Shown piece after piece: positions 42,987-51,869 of a stretch of DNA of 64,000 nucleotides. The position numbers and the translations under genes are program-made. Source of the DNA: JANQGH01 sp039177555 (GTDB lineage: Bacteria; Pseudomonadota; Alphaproteobacteria; DSM-16000; Inquilinaceae); NCBI GenBank assembly GCA_039177555.1, contig JBCDFV010000009.1, positions 65,994 through 129,993 on the forward strand, given 5' to 3'. Numbering within the stretch: position 1 is the stretch's first letter; every line of letters starts with the position of its first letter. Under the pieces are notes generated by a model that worked only from the letters and a program-made list of their open reading frames with translations, was not told the DNA's origin and did no database searches.

Positions 42987-44027
42987 TCACCGCGCGCGCC
43001 GGCCGGCGGTCCATTTGTCGATCGCCACGGCCACGATGATGACCAGGCCGATCATGAGTTCCTGAATGAATGGCGAGATGCCCAGCAGCACCAGGCCGTT
43101 TCTGAGCACGCCGATGATCAGGACGCCGAAGATGGTGCCCAGGATCGTGCCCTCGCCGCCGGACAGCGAGGCGCCGCCGACGATCGTGGCGGCGATCACG
43201 TCCAGTTCCAGACCCAGGCCGGTGCGGCCGGCCTGGCCGCTGGGCAGAAAGGCCATGCTGAGAATGCCGGCAAGGGCCGCCAGCAGGCCCATGACGATGA
43301 AGGCGCAGATCTTGACCGCGTTGACCGGCATGCCCGAGACCCGGGCGGCCTTGGCGTTGCCGCCGACGGCGAAGATGCGAAAGCCGAAATTCGTGTTGGA
43401 CAGGATCAGCCAGGCAATCAGCGCGACCACGATGAAAAAGACCAGCTGCATCGGGATCGTGCCGAACAGATAGCCCTGGCCGATGAATTCGAACCGTGCC
43501 AGCACGCCTTCCAGCGCGCCCTGCCGTTCGTTCACCGTCACCGGCTGGCCGTCGGTGATGACCAGCGCCAGGCCGCGCACGACGCTGAGCATGCCCAGGG
43601 TGGCGATCAGCGACGGGATGCGGCCATAGGTGGATAGCACGCCGTTGACCAGACCGATCGCCAAGCCGACGGCCAGGCCGCCCGTGATTGCCGGCACCAG
43701 CGCCCATTGCTCCACAATCAGCATGCCGGTGGTCAGGCCCGACAAGGCGTAGGTCGAGCCGACCGAGAGGTCGACCTCGCCGGAAATCAGGACGAAGGTC
43801 ATGCCCACCGCCATGATTCCCAGCAAGGAGACCTGGCGCCCGACATTCAGCAGATTTTGCGAGGTGAGAAAGGTATCCGTCGTCAGAGACAGCAGGAAGC
43901 ACATCAGCAAGAGGGCGAGGAAAATGCCGGTCTCGCGCGCCTTCATCATGCGGCGGAGATAGCCGCCAACCCCCATCGAGGCCGACCTCGCCTGACTTCC
44001 CACGCCGATGCCCCCTTCAGGCTGCAT
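42987..44027 (-). CDS. Sugar ABC transporter permease, RbsC type
   Basis: A 346-residue membrane protein with eight to ten spans of the BPD_transp_2 family. The motif ISGEVDLSVGSTYALSG near residue 81 is the mark of RbsC-like permeases, and the EAA-like loop GGNAKAARVSGMPVNAVK lies near 225. Its 5' end overlaps the dioxygenase gene by 11 bases, showing coupling; an ATG at 43976 could also serve. It is the first transporter gene of the operon, with the order permease, binding protein, ATPase, kinase, pyranase, which differs from the E. coli order. Confidence 0.93.
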   Translation of the reverse strand: MQPEGGIGVGSQARSASMGVGGYLRRMMKARETGIFLALLLMCFLLSLTTDTFLTSQNLLNVGRQVSLLGIMAVGMTFVLISGEVDLSVGSTYALSGLTTGMLIVEQWALVPAITGGLAVGLAIGLVNGVLSTYGRIPSLIATLGMLSVVRGLALVITDGQPVTVNERQGALEGVLARFEFIGQGYLFGTIPMQLVFFIVVALIAWLILSNTNFGFRIFAVGGNAKAARVSGMPVNAVKICAFIVMGLLAALAGILSMAFLPSGQAGRTGLGLELDVIAATIVGGASLSGGEGTILGTIFGVLIIGVLRNGLVLLGISPFIQELMIGLVIIVAVAIDKWTAGRRAR

Positions 44028-44781
44028 TCATGAAGCTGCCGGCGGCCACCGGCTTCAGCTCTTCATAATTGCCATAGTCGCGCACGCGCTTGAACGGTGC
44101 GTTTTCGACCGCGTTGTACGAGCAGATGTAACCCCAGCGATAGGTGTCGCTGCGGTTGGCGTCCGACCGGTGCAGCAGGTTGCAGTGGAAGACCAGGGCG
44201 TCGCCCGCCTCCATCTCCACATAGCGCAAGGCGTAGCGATCCAGTGCTGCCTGAAGGTATTCCGGGTCGACATTCGTCTGCCCGTCCTGCCTGATGTGGT
44301 TCAGGCGGCCGAGCCGATGGGTGTCGGGCATGACTTGAAGGCAGCCATTCGCCGCCGTCGATTTATCCAAAGCGATCCAGATGCTCAGCATCTCCGGCGC
44401 CAGGCAGCCATACTGGTGCCAATAGCCGAAATCCTGATGCCATTCCCAGGCCCCGCCCTCGCCCGGCTGTTTCATGGTCATCTTGTGGCTGTAGAGATAG
44501 ATGTCCTTGCCGATTACCCCGCGCGCCAAGCCCACAAGCCGCTCGTCGCGCGCCAGCAATCCATACTGATCGTCGGCGGCCGTGTTCCACATCTTCAAGA
44601 GGGTCTTGTTGCCCTCCTGATCGCCCTTTTCCATGACGGCCTGGCTGGCGGCCTCTGCCTCAAGCTCGCGCCGCGCGTGGGCGCGGAACTGGTCGACCTC
44701 CGCCGCCGATAACAGGCCGGGCCGGACAAAAAAGCCGGTGCGGTCGAACTGGTCGATTTCGCTTCGTGTCGGCTCAAGCAT
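44017..44781 (-). CDS. Phytanoyl-CoA dioxygenase (PhyH) family protein
   Basis: A 254-residue Fe(II)/2-oxoglutarate oxygenase. The iron triad is His115 and Asp117 (WEWHQDFGYWH) and His204 (LLHRSDANRS), with Arg210 placed to bind 2-oxoglutarate. The enzyme is therefore likely active; it hydroxylates a small molecule, and no CoA substrate is implied by the name. It is the first gene of a ribose-type ABC operon and overlaps the permease by 11 bases, so it should act on the imported compound. The frame is open to 44898, but the ATG at 44781 gives a normal N-terminus. An AraC regulator is divergent. Confidence 0.9.
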   Translation of the reverse strand: MLEPTRSEIDQFDRTGFFVRPGLLSAAEVDQFRAHARRELEAEAASQAVMEKGDQEGNKTLLKMWNTAADDQYGLLARDERLVGLARGVIGKDIYLYSHKMTMKQPGEGGAWEWHQDFGYWHQYGCLAPEMLSIWIALDKSTAANGCLQVMPDTHRLGRLNHIRQDGQTNVDPEYLQAALDRYALRYVEMEAGDALVFHCNLLHRSDANRSDTYRWGYICSYNAVENAPFKRVRDYGNYEELKPVAAGSFMNAA

Positions 44782-44882
44782 CGCTGTCGCCCCTTCTTGA
44801 ACGTGAGAGCGGGCCTTGACGCTAGGCAATCTCGCGAGCGCCAGGAATAGACGGACCAGACTTCTTTTTGTATAAAACGCGC

Positions 44883-45731
44883 ATGGCCGATACCACATCG
44901 ATCTCGGTTTTCCTTGAGGATCATCACTATTTTCCGGCCGCTGGCTGGACGCGAAGCTGCTTCACGATCTTGCGCGCGGGCAAGGTTGCGGCCGCACCCG
45001 ACTATGCGATCTCTCGGCCCAGCTATCCCGGTCAGGACCTGCTGTTCTGCGTCGCCGGCGCAGGCTTTATCCTGTCCGACGGCGAGCGGCACGCGGTCGG
45101 TCCCAACCAGTTGGCCTGGATCGCCAACGAGCGACCGCATGGCCACTGGCCGGACCCCGACCGGCCTTGGACGGTGCTTTGGGTCCGCCTCGATGGCCCT
45201 GACAATCAAGCCTGCCGATCGGCGCTGTTCGGCCCGAACCGGCCGGTGGTAACACCGCCGCAGCCGGCCGGTGCCGTGGCCTGGTTCGAGCAGCTGTTCG
45301 AGGTGTTCCGCAGCCGCAGCACGGGCATCGACGCCGTGCTGAACCGGCTGGTCGCCGAAATGCTCGTCTTGATCGAGGAAAGCCAAAGGGGGCTCGACGG
45401 CTCACCCCTACCCCACAGCCTGCTGCGCGCGGTCGACGGCATGCGGGCCAACCCGGAACGGCGCTGGAACGCGGCCGATCTGGCCCGGGAAAGCAATGTC
45501 AGCGCCCCGCATCTGCGGCGCCTGTTCCGCCGGCACCTTCAATCGAGCCCGCGCCAATGGCTGATGCGCGAGCGGCTGCTGCTGGTCCAGACCTTGCTCT
45601 TGGACACCAACCTGCGCATTTCGGAGATCGCAGAGCGCAGCGGGTTCAGCGACGTCTACCATCTCAGCCGCGAGTTCAAACGCGCGATCGGCATCAACCC
45701 ATCACGCTGGCGCCGGCTGGAGCGGGGCTAG
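44883..45731 (+). CDS. AraC family transcriptional regulator
   Basis: A 282-residue regulator with an N-terminal cupin-type sensor (about 15-150; GQDLLFCVAGAGFILSDG) and a C-terminal double helix-turn-helix (about 180-282: AADLARESNVSAPHLRRLFRR and ISEIAERSGFSDVYHLSREFK). The cupin pattern and the short gap of about 100 bases to the divergent PhyH gene suggest sugar-dependent control of the PhyH-rbs operon. The ATG at 44883 is used; the TTG at 44868 is also open. A TATAAA box lies within the gap near the start. Confidence 0.9.
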   Translation: MADTTSISVFLEDHHYFPAAGWTRSCFTILRAGKVAAAPDYAISRPSYPGQDLLFCVAGAGFILSDGERHAVGPNQLAWIANERPHGHWPDPDRPWTVLWVRLDGPDNQACRSALFGPNRPVVTPPQPAGAVAWFEQLFEVFRSRSTGIDAVLNRLVAEMLVLIEESQRGLDGSPLPHSLLRAVDGMRANPERRWNAADLARESNVSAPHLRRLFRRHLQSSPRQWLMRERLLLVQTLLLDTNLRISEIAERSGFSDVYHLSREFKRAIGINPSRWRRLERG

Positions 45732-45762
45732 CGCGAGGCCCGCATGCGCCAAAACCGACCCG

Positions 45763-46770
45763 TCAGGCCGCCTGATCTAGACGCTGGCGGCTCGCCAGCG
45801 CGTGTCGGACAAGGTCGGCAGCTTGGCGCACCACGTCATCGTCGGCGCCTCGGCGGCTCGCGTTCTCCGACAGGTGCCGACGCCACGCCCGGGCGCCCGG
45901 CTGCCCTTGGAACAGGCCCAGCATGTGCCTGGTGATCGCATGCAGCGATGTGCCCTGCGCGACGGCACGCTGGATGTATGGCGTCATGTGGTCGACGACC
46001 TCCAGACGGTCGGGCGGCTCGGCCGGATCGCCGAACAGTGTTCGATCTGCCTCGGCGAGCAGAAACGGGTTCTGATAGGCCGCGCGGCCCAGCATCACGC
46101 CATCGACCGTTTCGAGCGGGTCGCCGGCCTGCGCCAGTGTCGTGATGCCGCCATTCAGCACGATCGTCAGATCCGGCCGCCGGTCTTTCAGGCGCAGCAC
46201 GCGACCATAGTCCAAGGGCGGCACGTCGCGGTTCTGCTTCGGGCTAAGGCCGCTGAGCCAGGCCTTGCGCGCATGTACGATGAAGGTGTCGCACCCCGCA
46301 TCAGCGACGATATCGATGAACCGGTCCAAATCGGCCTCGCTGTCCTGATCGTCGATGCCGATCCGGCACTTCACCGTGACCGGCACGTCGACCCGCCGGA
46401 CCATCGCGTCGACGCAAGCGGCAACCGTCTCGGGCTCGGCCATCAAACAGGCGCCGAACCGGCCCGATTGCACCCGGTCGCTGGGGCAGCCGACGTTGAT
46501 GTTGATTGCGTCATAACCCCAGGCGGCCCCAATCGACGCCGCCTCGGCCATGCGGGCGGGATCGGACCCGCCAAGCTGCAGCACCAAGGGATGCTCGGCC
46601 GCATCGAAGCCGATCAGGCGCGCACGATCGCCATGGATCACCGCGTCGGCCGTGACCATTTCGGTGTACAGCACCGCGCGCTTCGACAATTGGCGATGAA
46701 AGAACCGGCAATGCCGATCCGTCCAGTCCATCATCGGCGCGACGGAAACTTTGTGATATTTATCAATCAC
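45763..46770 (-). CDS. dusA: tRNA-dihydrouridine(20/20a) synthase DusA
   Basis: A 335-residue flavin enzyme that reduces uridines in the tRNA D-loop. The DusA mark VAPMMDWTDRHCRFFHRQ lies at the N-terminus, the catalytic Cys in INVGCPSDRVQSGRFGA near residue 98, VKCRIGIDDQDS near 140, and the FMN-phosphate region LNGGITTL near 215. The C-terminus HMLGLFQGQPGARAWRRHLS is also DusA-specific. The frame is open to 47049, overlapping the next gene's end; the GTG at 46770, preceded by AGGAAA, gives the family's usual length. The gene stands apart from its catabolic neighbours as a housekeeping function. Confidence 0.92.
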   Translation of the reverse strand: MIDKYHKVSVAPMMDWTDRHCRFFHRQLSKRAVLYTEMVTADAVIHGDRARLIGFDAAEHPLVLQLGGSDPARMAEAASIGAAWGYDAININVGCPSDRVQSGRFGACLMAEPETVAACVDAMVRRVDVPVTVKCRIGIDDQDSEADLDRFIDIVADAGCDTFIVHARKAWLSGLSPKQNRDVPPLDYGRVLRLKDRRPDLTIVLNGGITTLAQAGDPLETVDGVMLGRAAYQNPFLLAEADRTLFGDPAEPPDRLEVVDHMTPYIQRAVAQGTSLHAITRHMLGLFQGQPGARAWRRHLSENASRRGADDDVVRQAADLVRHALASRQRLDQAA

Positions 46771-46937
46771 TTCTATGGTTTTCCTACACCACAGACGAAG
46801 TCTAACCGACGAGCACTGCCTGCATTCGCGACAGATGATGTCTTTCGCTCTGTTTTCAAAGTGTAGTGACCACGGGCTCCCAACACCACCTTCCTGCTTT
46901 TGTGGACTCCGGCGCACCGGACGCCGGGACTGAACTG

Positions 46938-48707
46938 CTAGTGATTGTCGCGGGGGAGATTGCGGCCGATGCGCTGATAAGCGGTTGCCAGTTCCAGGCA
47001 ACCGCCCTGCGCCAACTGGCCGACATGGCTGCGGTAGATTTCCTGCCATGGCGTCTGGTGCTCCAGGTCCGGCGCCGACCAGGCATCACGGCGGGCTTGC
47101 CATTCCGCCTCCGGAACAACGGCGTTCAGCGTGCCGTTCTCGACGTCCAGCCGTACCGTATCGCCGGTGCGAAGCAGGGCGAGACCGCCGCCGACCACGG
47201 CTTCGGGGGAAGCGTTGAGGATGGACGGGCTCTCCGACGTACCGGACTGGCGGCCGTCGCCGACGGTCGGCAGATGGTTGATGCCCCTTTGGATGAGCGC
47301 GTCGGGCGGCTGCATGTTAACCACCTCCGCCGAGCCCGGATAACCGACGCAGCCGACATTGCGGATGAAAAGGATGGTCTTTTCGTCGATGCCGAGCGAC
47401 GGGTCGTTGACCCGCTCGTGATAATCCTCAGGCCCCTCGAACACGACCGCACGGGCTTCGAACACGCCGTCTTGGAGGAAGCGGGCGCGGAAATCCTCGG
47501 AAATGACCGAGGTTTTCATCAAGGCGCTGTCGAACAGGTTCCCGGTCAGCACGATGAACCCGGCCTTCGGGCGAAGCGGTTTATCGACGGGGCGAATAAC
47601 CGCATGATCACCGCTGCGGGCACCGTCCAGCGCCTGGGCGACCGGCACGCCTGACGCCGTCATGACGTCGCCGTGCAGATGGCCTGCCGCGAGAAGCTCG
47701 CCCATCACCGCCGGCACGCCGCCCGCCCGGAAGAAGCTTTCACCCAGATATTCGCCCGCGGGCTGCATATTGACGAGAAGCGGCAGATCGAAACCGACCC
47801 GCTGCCAGTCGAAGACATCGAGAGCGACTCCGGCGTGGCGCGCGACGGCCTGCAAATGCGGGGGCGCGTTGGTGGAACCGCCGATGGCCGTGTTGACCCT
47901 AATCGCATTTTCGAAGGCCTTACGGGTCAGGATGTCGCTGGGCTTGAGATCGTCATAGGCCATCTCCACGGCACGCCTGCCGGTCCGAAACGCCATTTCC
48001 ATGCGCTCGCGGAAAGGCGCGGGGATCGCCGAGGAACCCGGCAGCGTCATGCCCAGCGCTTCGGCCATGGCGTTCATGGTCGATGCGGTGCCCATGGTGT
48101 TGCAGTGGCCCAACGACGGCGCCGAGGCGCAGGCCCGGCCGATGAACTCCTCATAGTCGATCTTGCCCTCGGCCAGCAGGCGCCGGGATTCCCAAACGAT
48201 GGAGCCCGAGCCGGCGCGCTTTCCCTTCCACCAGCCGTCGAGCATCGGGCCGCCATTGAGCACGATGGCCGGAAGATCCAGGGTGGCCGCGCCCATCAGC
48301 ATGGCCGGCGTGGTCTTGTCGCAGCCGGTGGTCAGCACCACCGCGTCGATGGGATAGCCATGCAGCACTTCCACCAGGCTCAAGTAAGCGAGGTTGCGGT
48401 CCAGCGCGGCCGTCGGTCGTTTGCCGGTCTCTTGAATCGGATGCACCGGAAACTCCATCGGGATGCCGCCGGCATCGCGGATGCCGGCCTTGATCCGGTC
48501 CATCAGGAATACGTGGATTTTGTTGCACGGCACCAGTTCCGAGCCGGTGTTGGCGATGCCGATCACCGGCCGGCCCGATTGCAGTTCCTCGCGGGTGAAG
48601 GTCTGGTTCTGATACCGCTCCAGATAGAGAGCGGTCATGCCCGGATTGTTGGGGTTGTCGAACCATTCCTGGCTGCGAAAGCGCTTACCGGCGCGTGTCG
48701 ATGACAT
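46938..48707 (-). CDS. IlvD/Edd family dehydratase (sugar-acid dehydratase branch)
   Basis: A 589-residue iron-sulfur dehydratase. Cluster cysteines are Cys61 (LVPCNKIH), Cys129 (TTGCDKTTPA) and Cys202 (GHCNTMGTAS). GWWKGKRAGSGSIVWE near residue 158 and the N-terminal RSQEWFDNP are typical of the xylonate/arabinonate/galactonate dehydratase branch, not of valine synthesis. It turns an aldonate into a 2-keto-3-deoxy acid. Length matches Caulobacter XylD. The gene ends a leftward operon behind LacI, DenD-like and SDR genes, 36 bases after the SDR gene. AGGAG lies ten bases before the ATG. The actual aldonate is unknown. Confidence 0.92.
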   Translation of the reverse strand: MSSTRAGKRFRSQEWFDNPNNPGMTALYLERYQNQTFTREELQSGRPVIGIANTGSELVPCNKIHVFLMDRIKAGIRDAGGIPMEFPVHPIQETGKRPTAALDRNLAYLSLVEVLHGYPIDAVVLTTGCDKTTPAMLMGAATLDLPAIVLNGGPMLDGWWKGKRAGSGSIVWESRRLLAEGKIDYEEFIGRACASAPSLGHCNTMGTASTMNAMAEALGMTLPGSSAIPAPFRERMEMAFRTGRRAVEMAYDDLKPSDILTRKAFENAIRVNTAIGGSTNAPPHLQAVARHAGVALDVFDWQRVGFDLPLLVNMQPAGEYLGESFFRAGGVPAVMGELLAAGHLHGDVMTASGVPVAQALDGARSGDHAVIRPVDKPLRPKAGFIVLTGNLFDSALMKTSVISEDFRARFLQDGVFEARAVVFEGPEDYHERVNDPSLGIDEKTILFIRNVGCVGYPGSAEVVNMQPPDALIQRGINHLPTVGDGRQSGTSESPSILNASPEAVVGGGLALLRTGDTVRLDVENGTLNAVVPEAEWQARRDAWSAPDLEHQTPWQEIYRSHVGQLAQGGCLELATAYQRIGRNLPRDNH

Positions 48708-48743
48708 GATGGAGGCTCCTGAAATCCGGATTCTTGTCCTTGA

Positions 48744-49496
48744 TCAGCCGCGGCCGACGAAGGGCATCTTGAGCGCCATGACATTCATGGTCAGAACATT
48801 GGCATCGAGCGGCAAGGAGGCCATGTGCGCTACGGAGCGGCCGACATGGGCGGCATCGATGACCGGTTCCTGCGCGGTGGACCCGTCCGCCTGCAAAACG
48901 CCTTGCGGCATTCTCTCCGTCATGTCGGTCGCCGCATTGCCGATATCGATCTGGCCGACGGCGATGTCGAAGCGGCGGCCGTCCAACGCGCCGGACTTGG
49001 TCAGGCCCAGAACGCCGTGCTTGGTGGCGGTGTAGGGTGCCGAATGAAGGCGCGGGGTCGTCGCCGAGATCGATCCGTTGTTGATGATGCGTCCGCCGCG
49101 CGGGTCCTGCCGCTTCATGGCGCGGAACGCAGCCGCCATGCAGTAGAACATGCCCGACAGGTTGACATCCACCACCGCGCGCCAGTCTTCGGGGTCCAGT
49201 TCATCCATGGGCACGGGCGGCGCGCCGGTTCCGGCATTGTTGAACAGGAGATCGACCCGGCCCCATTCGGCGGCAACCTTGTCGAACAGGGCGTTCACCG
49301 CCGCCACGTCGGTCACATCGGTCGGAACGACGAGGCTGGACGCGCCGGTCGGATCGATCTCTTGTGCGGCATCGGCAAGCGGTGCCTCGCGCCGGCCGGC
49401 ATAGGCGACATGCCAGCCATCGTCGGCCAGCGCTCGGGCGACGGCGCGCCCGACGCCTGTGCCGGCCCCGGTTACGATCGCGGTCTTCCTGCTCAT
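48744..49496 (-). CDS. SDR family oxidoreductase
   Basis: A 250-residue classical short-chain dehydrogenase. The cofactor motif TGAGTGVGRAV lies near residue 9, NNAGTG near 87, the Ser (INNGSISATTPR) near 141, and the catalytic YTATK near 155. The residues behind the second strand (YAGRREAP) are positive, which favours NADP or relaxed use. It may oxidise the sugar to a lactone, as XylB does in Caulobacter, or a keto-deoxy acid. It lies 36 bases behind the DenD-like gene and 36 before the dehydratase gene, all in the leftward arm of the LacI regulon. Confidence 0.92.
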   Translation of the reverse strand: MSRKTAIVTGAGTGVGRAVARALADDGWHVAYAGRREAPLADAAQEIDPTGASSLVVPTDVTDVAAVNALFDKVAAEWGRVDLLFNNAGTGAPPVPMDELDPEDWRAVVDVNLSGMFYCMAAAFRAMKRQDPRGGRIINNGSISATTPRLHSAPYTATKHGVLGLTKSGALDGRRFDIAVGQIDIGNAATDMTERMPQGVLQADGSTAQEPVIDAAHVGRSVAHMASLPLDANVLTMNVMALKMPFVGRG

Positions 49497-49532
49497 TGAG
49501 GTCGTTTCCTTTCAATCACGTGTGCGGTCCGC

Positions 49533-50528
49533 CTAGTTTGCGGCGGGCCCGGGCAGAGCGCCGCCCAGTTCGTCTTCGATGTGAACCTTGATGATGTCTT
49601 CAAAGCTGCCCTCGGTGATGAAGCCGAGCGCACGGGCGCGGCTCGCCTCATAATTCCCGCCCCAGCCGCCGACAATGTTGGCGACCAGCGGATCGGGCGC
49701 CGGGCGGATCAGGTCGATGGCGCCCTGCCCGGCCACCGCACGCAGGGCCTCGATCTGTTCGGCCACGGTCGTGGAAAGACCCGGCATGTTCAGCGCCCGC
49801 CGATGGCCAAGCGACGCGGTGTCCATGCCGGCGGCGTGTAGGAAGAAGCCCGCGGCGCTGCGCGGACTGGCGTGCCAGTGGCGTGTGGTATCGGGCACCG
49901 GCAGGGCGGCGGGCTGACCGATCAGCGGCTCGCGGATAATGCCGGAGAAGAAACCCGACGCGGCCGCATTGGGCTTGCCCGGACGGATGCTGATGGTCGG
50001 CAGGCGCAGCGAGACGCCGTCAATCATGCCCTTGCGCGAGTAGTCGTTGATCAACAGTTCCGCGATGACCTTCTGGGTGCCGTAGCTTGTGCGCGGCGCG
50101 GGCGCGAAATCGTCGGGGATGCGGTTCGGGAAGGGCGGGCCGAAGACCGCCAGCGAGGAGGCGAAGACAAGACGCGGGCGATAGGCATCGCCGGCGTGGC
50201 GGACAGCCTCCAGCAGCGCGCGTGTGCCGTCGACATTGACCCGGTAGCCCTTGTCGAAGTGCACCTCCGCATCGGCCGAGACGACGGCCGCCAGATGGAT
50301 GATGACCTCCGGACGGCCCTCGATCAGCTCCGCCGGCGCGGCGTAACCGCCGAGATCAGCCGCCCTGGCGGACACCCGACCGGTCGGCCAATCCGGCGCT
50401 TGCGGTGCGATCAGATCAACCAGCGAAAGCGCCGTGACCGTTCGGCCGCCAATGGTCGGGTCGGCCAGGATCGCCGACGTGATCTTGCGGCCGAGCATGC
50501 CGGCGGCGCCAATGATGAGAATGTGCAC
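49533..50528 (-). CDS. NAD-dependent epimerase/dehydratase family protein, D-erythronate dehydrogenase (DenD)-like
   Basis: A 331-residue extended-SDR protein. The NAD motif IIGAAGMLGRKI lies at residues 6-17, IHLAAVVSADAEVHFDKG near 85, and the catalytic YGTQK near 150. The layout and the C-terminal VGGWGGNYEASRARALGF follow the DenD-like group that oxidises D-erythronate or related sugar acids. The frame is open to 50624, but the GTG at 50528 with AAGGAG seven bases upstream is clearly the start. It is the first enzyme gene of the leftward arm, 40 bases behind the LacI gene. Confidence 0.88.
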   Translation of the reverse strand: MHILIIGAAGMLGRKITSAILADPTIGGRTVTALSLVDLIAPQAPDWPTGRVSARAADLGGYAAPAELIEGRPEVIIHLAAVVSADAEVHFDKGYRVNVDGTRALLEAVRHAGDAYRPRLVFASSLAVFGPPFPNRIPDDFAPAPRTSYGTQKVIAELLINDYSRKGMIDGVSLRLPTISIRPGKPNAAASGFFSGIIREPLIGQPAALPVPDTTRHWHASPRSAAGFFLHAAGMDTASLGHRRALNMPGLSTTVAEQIEALRAVAGQGAIDLIRPAPDPLVANIVGGWGGNYEASRARALGFITEGSFEDIIKVHIEDELGGALPGPAAN

Positions 50529-50568
50529 GAAGTACTCCTTTGCGCGACAGCGCGTTCGCTGATGTGTC

Positions 50569-51606
50569 TTATGCCAAGGACGCCAGACGGGCGGTGCTTT
50601 GCCGCGCCATGATCTCGAAACCAAGATCGATGACCGCCGGGTCGGGCCGTTCGCCGGCTACCGCCGCGGCCAGCATCTCCACAGACCGGCACCCCATCTC
50701 GTAGCGCCGGGTGCGCACGCTGGTGATGGAGGGAAAGGCGGCCGCCTCCATATCGAAATCGTTGAAGCCGGCGATACCAAGCTGTTGCGGAACCCGCATG
50801 CCCTGGCGCTGGGCCTCGAACAGCGCGCCCAGCGCCAGATCGCCATTGTTGCAGAAAACGGCGTCCAGATCCGGCGCAAGGGCCAAGAAATCCGACAGCA
50901 TCTCCGCGCCTTTGGAAACACTGGTCGCTTCGGGCGTCGTCAACACACGCTCGGGCTGATCGAGCCCGGCTTTTTCCATCGCCGCCCGATAGCCCGCCAG
51001 ACGCCGTTGCGAGCGCGGGTCCATGCGCGCGCCCAGGAACCCGATTCTGCGATAGCCCTGCCCAAGCAGATGCTCGACCATCGCAGCGCCGGCGGCGGCT
51101 TGATCGACGCCAATCATCAGATCCACCGGGTCGGGGCCGATCTCCATCATCTGCACGACCGGGCACCCCATCCCTTCGAGGATGCGTCGGCCATCCGCCG
51201 TCTGATTGTACCCGGTGACGATCACCCCGGCCGGCCTTTGCGTGGCCAGTACGCGCAGCAGTTCCGTCTCGCGCGCGGCGACATAGCGGCTGGTGACGAA
51301 CTGGATCTCGAAGGCAGTCTTCTCAGCGGCGTCGAGCATGCCGCTGAGCACTTCGGCGAACACCCAGTTGGCGACCGACGGAATGATCACGCCGATGATG
51401 TTCGACCGGTTGGAGGCCAGCGCCTGCGCCGCCGGATTGGGCACATAGCCCAGCGCCCTTACCGCCTGCCGCACACGATCGCGCATTTCGGGCGACACGA
51501 TCTCCGGCGTTCGAAGGGTTCGCGAGGCTGTGATAACGCTCACATTGGCATGAGACGCCACGTCTCTCAGCGTTACTGCCTTATTTTTCCTATATCTTTC
51601 CACCAT
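50569..51606 (-). CDS. LacI family transcriptional regulator
   Basis: A 345-residue repressor. The N-terminal helix-turn-helix is VTLRDVASHANVSVITASRTL (about 11-31), with the minor-groove hinge helix VPNPAAQALASNR following near 55. The sugar-binding core begins IIGVIIPSVANWVFAEVLSG. The group resembles GntR-type LacI regulators. The frame is open to 51771 but the ATG at 51606 gives the family's normal N-terminus. It heads the leftward operon and is divergent from the TRAP operon; a half-symmetric operator candidate overlaps a -35-like box in the gap, so it probably controls both arms and itself. Confidence 0.92.
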   Translation of the reverse strand: MVERYRKNKAVTLRDVASHANVSVITASRTLRTPEIVSPEMRDRVRQAVRALGYVPNPAAQALASNRSNIIGVIIPSVANWVFAEVLSGMLDAAEKTAFEIQFVTSRYVAARETELLRVLATQRPAGVIVTGYNQTADGRRILEGMGCPVVQMMEIGPDPVDLMIGVDQAAAGAAMVEHLLGQGYRRIGFLGARMDPRSQRRLAGYRAAMEKAGLDQPERVLTTPEATSVSKGAEMLSDFLALAPDLDAVFCNNGDLALGALFEAQRQGMRVPQQLGIAGFNDFDMEAAAFPSITSVRTRRYEMGCRSVEMLAAAVAGERPDPAVIDLGFEIMARQSTARLASLA

Positions 51607-51645
51607 CCTGGAGTGTTGTTCCTTGCCGCAAACGGTGGATTTCTG

Positions 51646-51668
51646 TTGACAATGATATACGCTACCAT
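51646..51668 (+). promoter_or_regulatory. Candidate LacI/GntR-type operator next to a -35-like box
   Basis: TTGACA (51646-51651) is followed at 51652-51668 by ATGATATACGCTACCAT, whose ends ATGATA and TACCAT are inverted copies at five of six positions. The ATG.TA...TA.CAT pattern resembles the operator of the GntR member of the LacI family. A -10 box is weak. Confidence 0.5.
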
Positions 51669-51869
51669 CTAACTCAAGCAAAAAGTAACAGTGCCGCTGA
51701 AAAGGCTGCGGCAGCGACGGGTCGGCGCCCAGCGCCCGGCCCATGGCGAGGGAGGACGACACGCCTTGCATGCCTGCGTTTCACGCCGCCTTCCGCGGCG
51801 CGACCTCAATCGGTGCCCGCATGGCGCAGACTTTTCCGCCGCCGTCGGCCGCGCGCACGGTGGCCAACG

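Noticed and set aside
46771..47049. N-terminal extension of DusA
   Set aside because: The extra residues precede the family N-terminus, overlap the end of the dehydratase gene and lack a start with a ribosome-binding site; GTG at 46770 is better.
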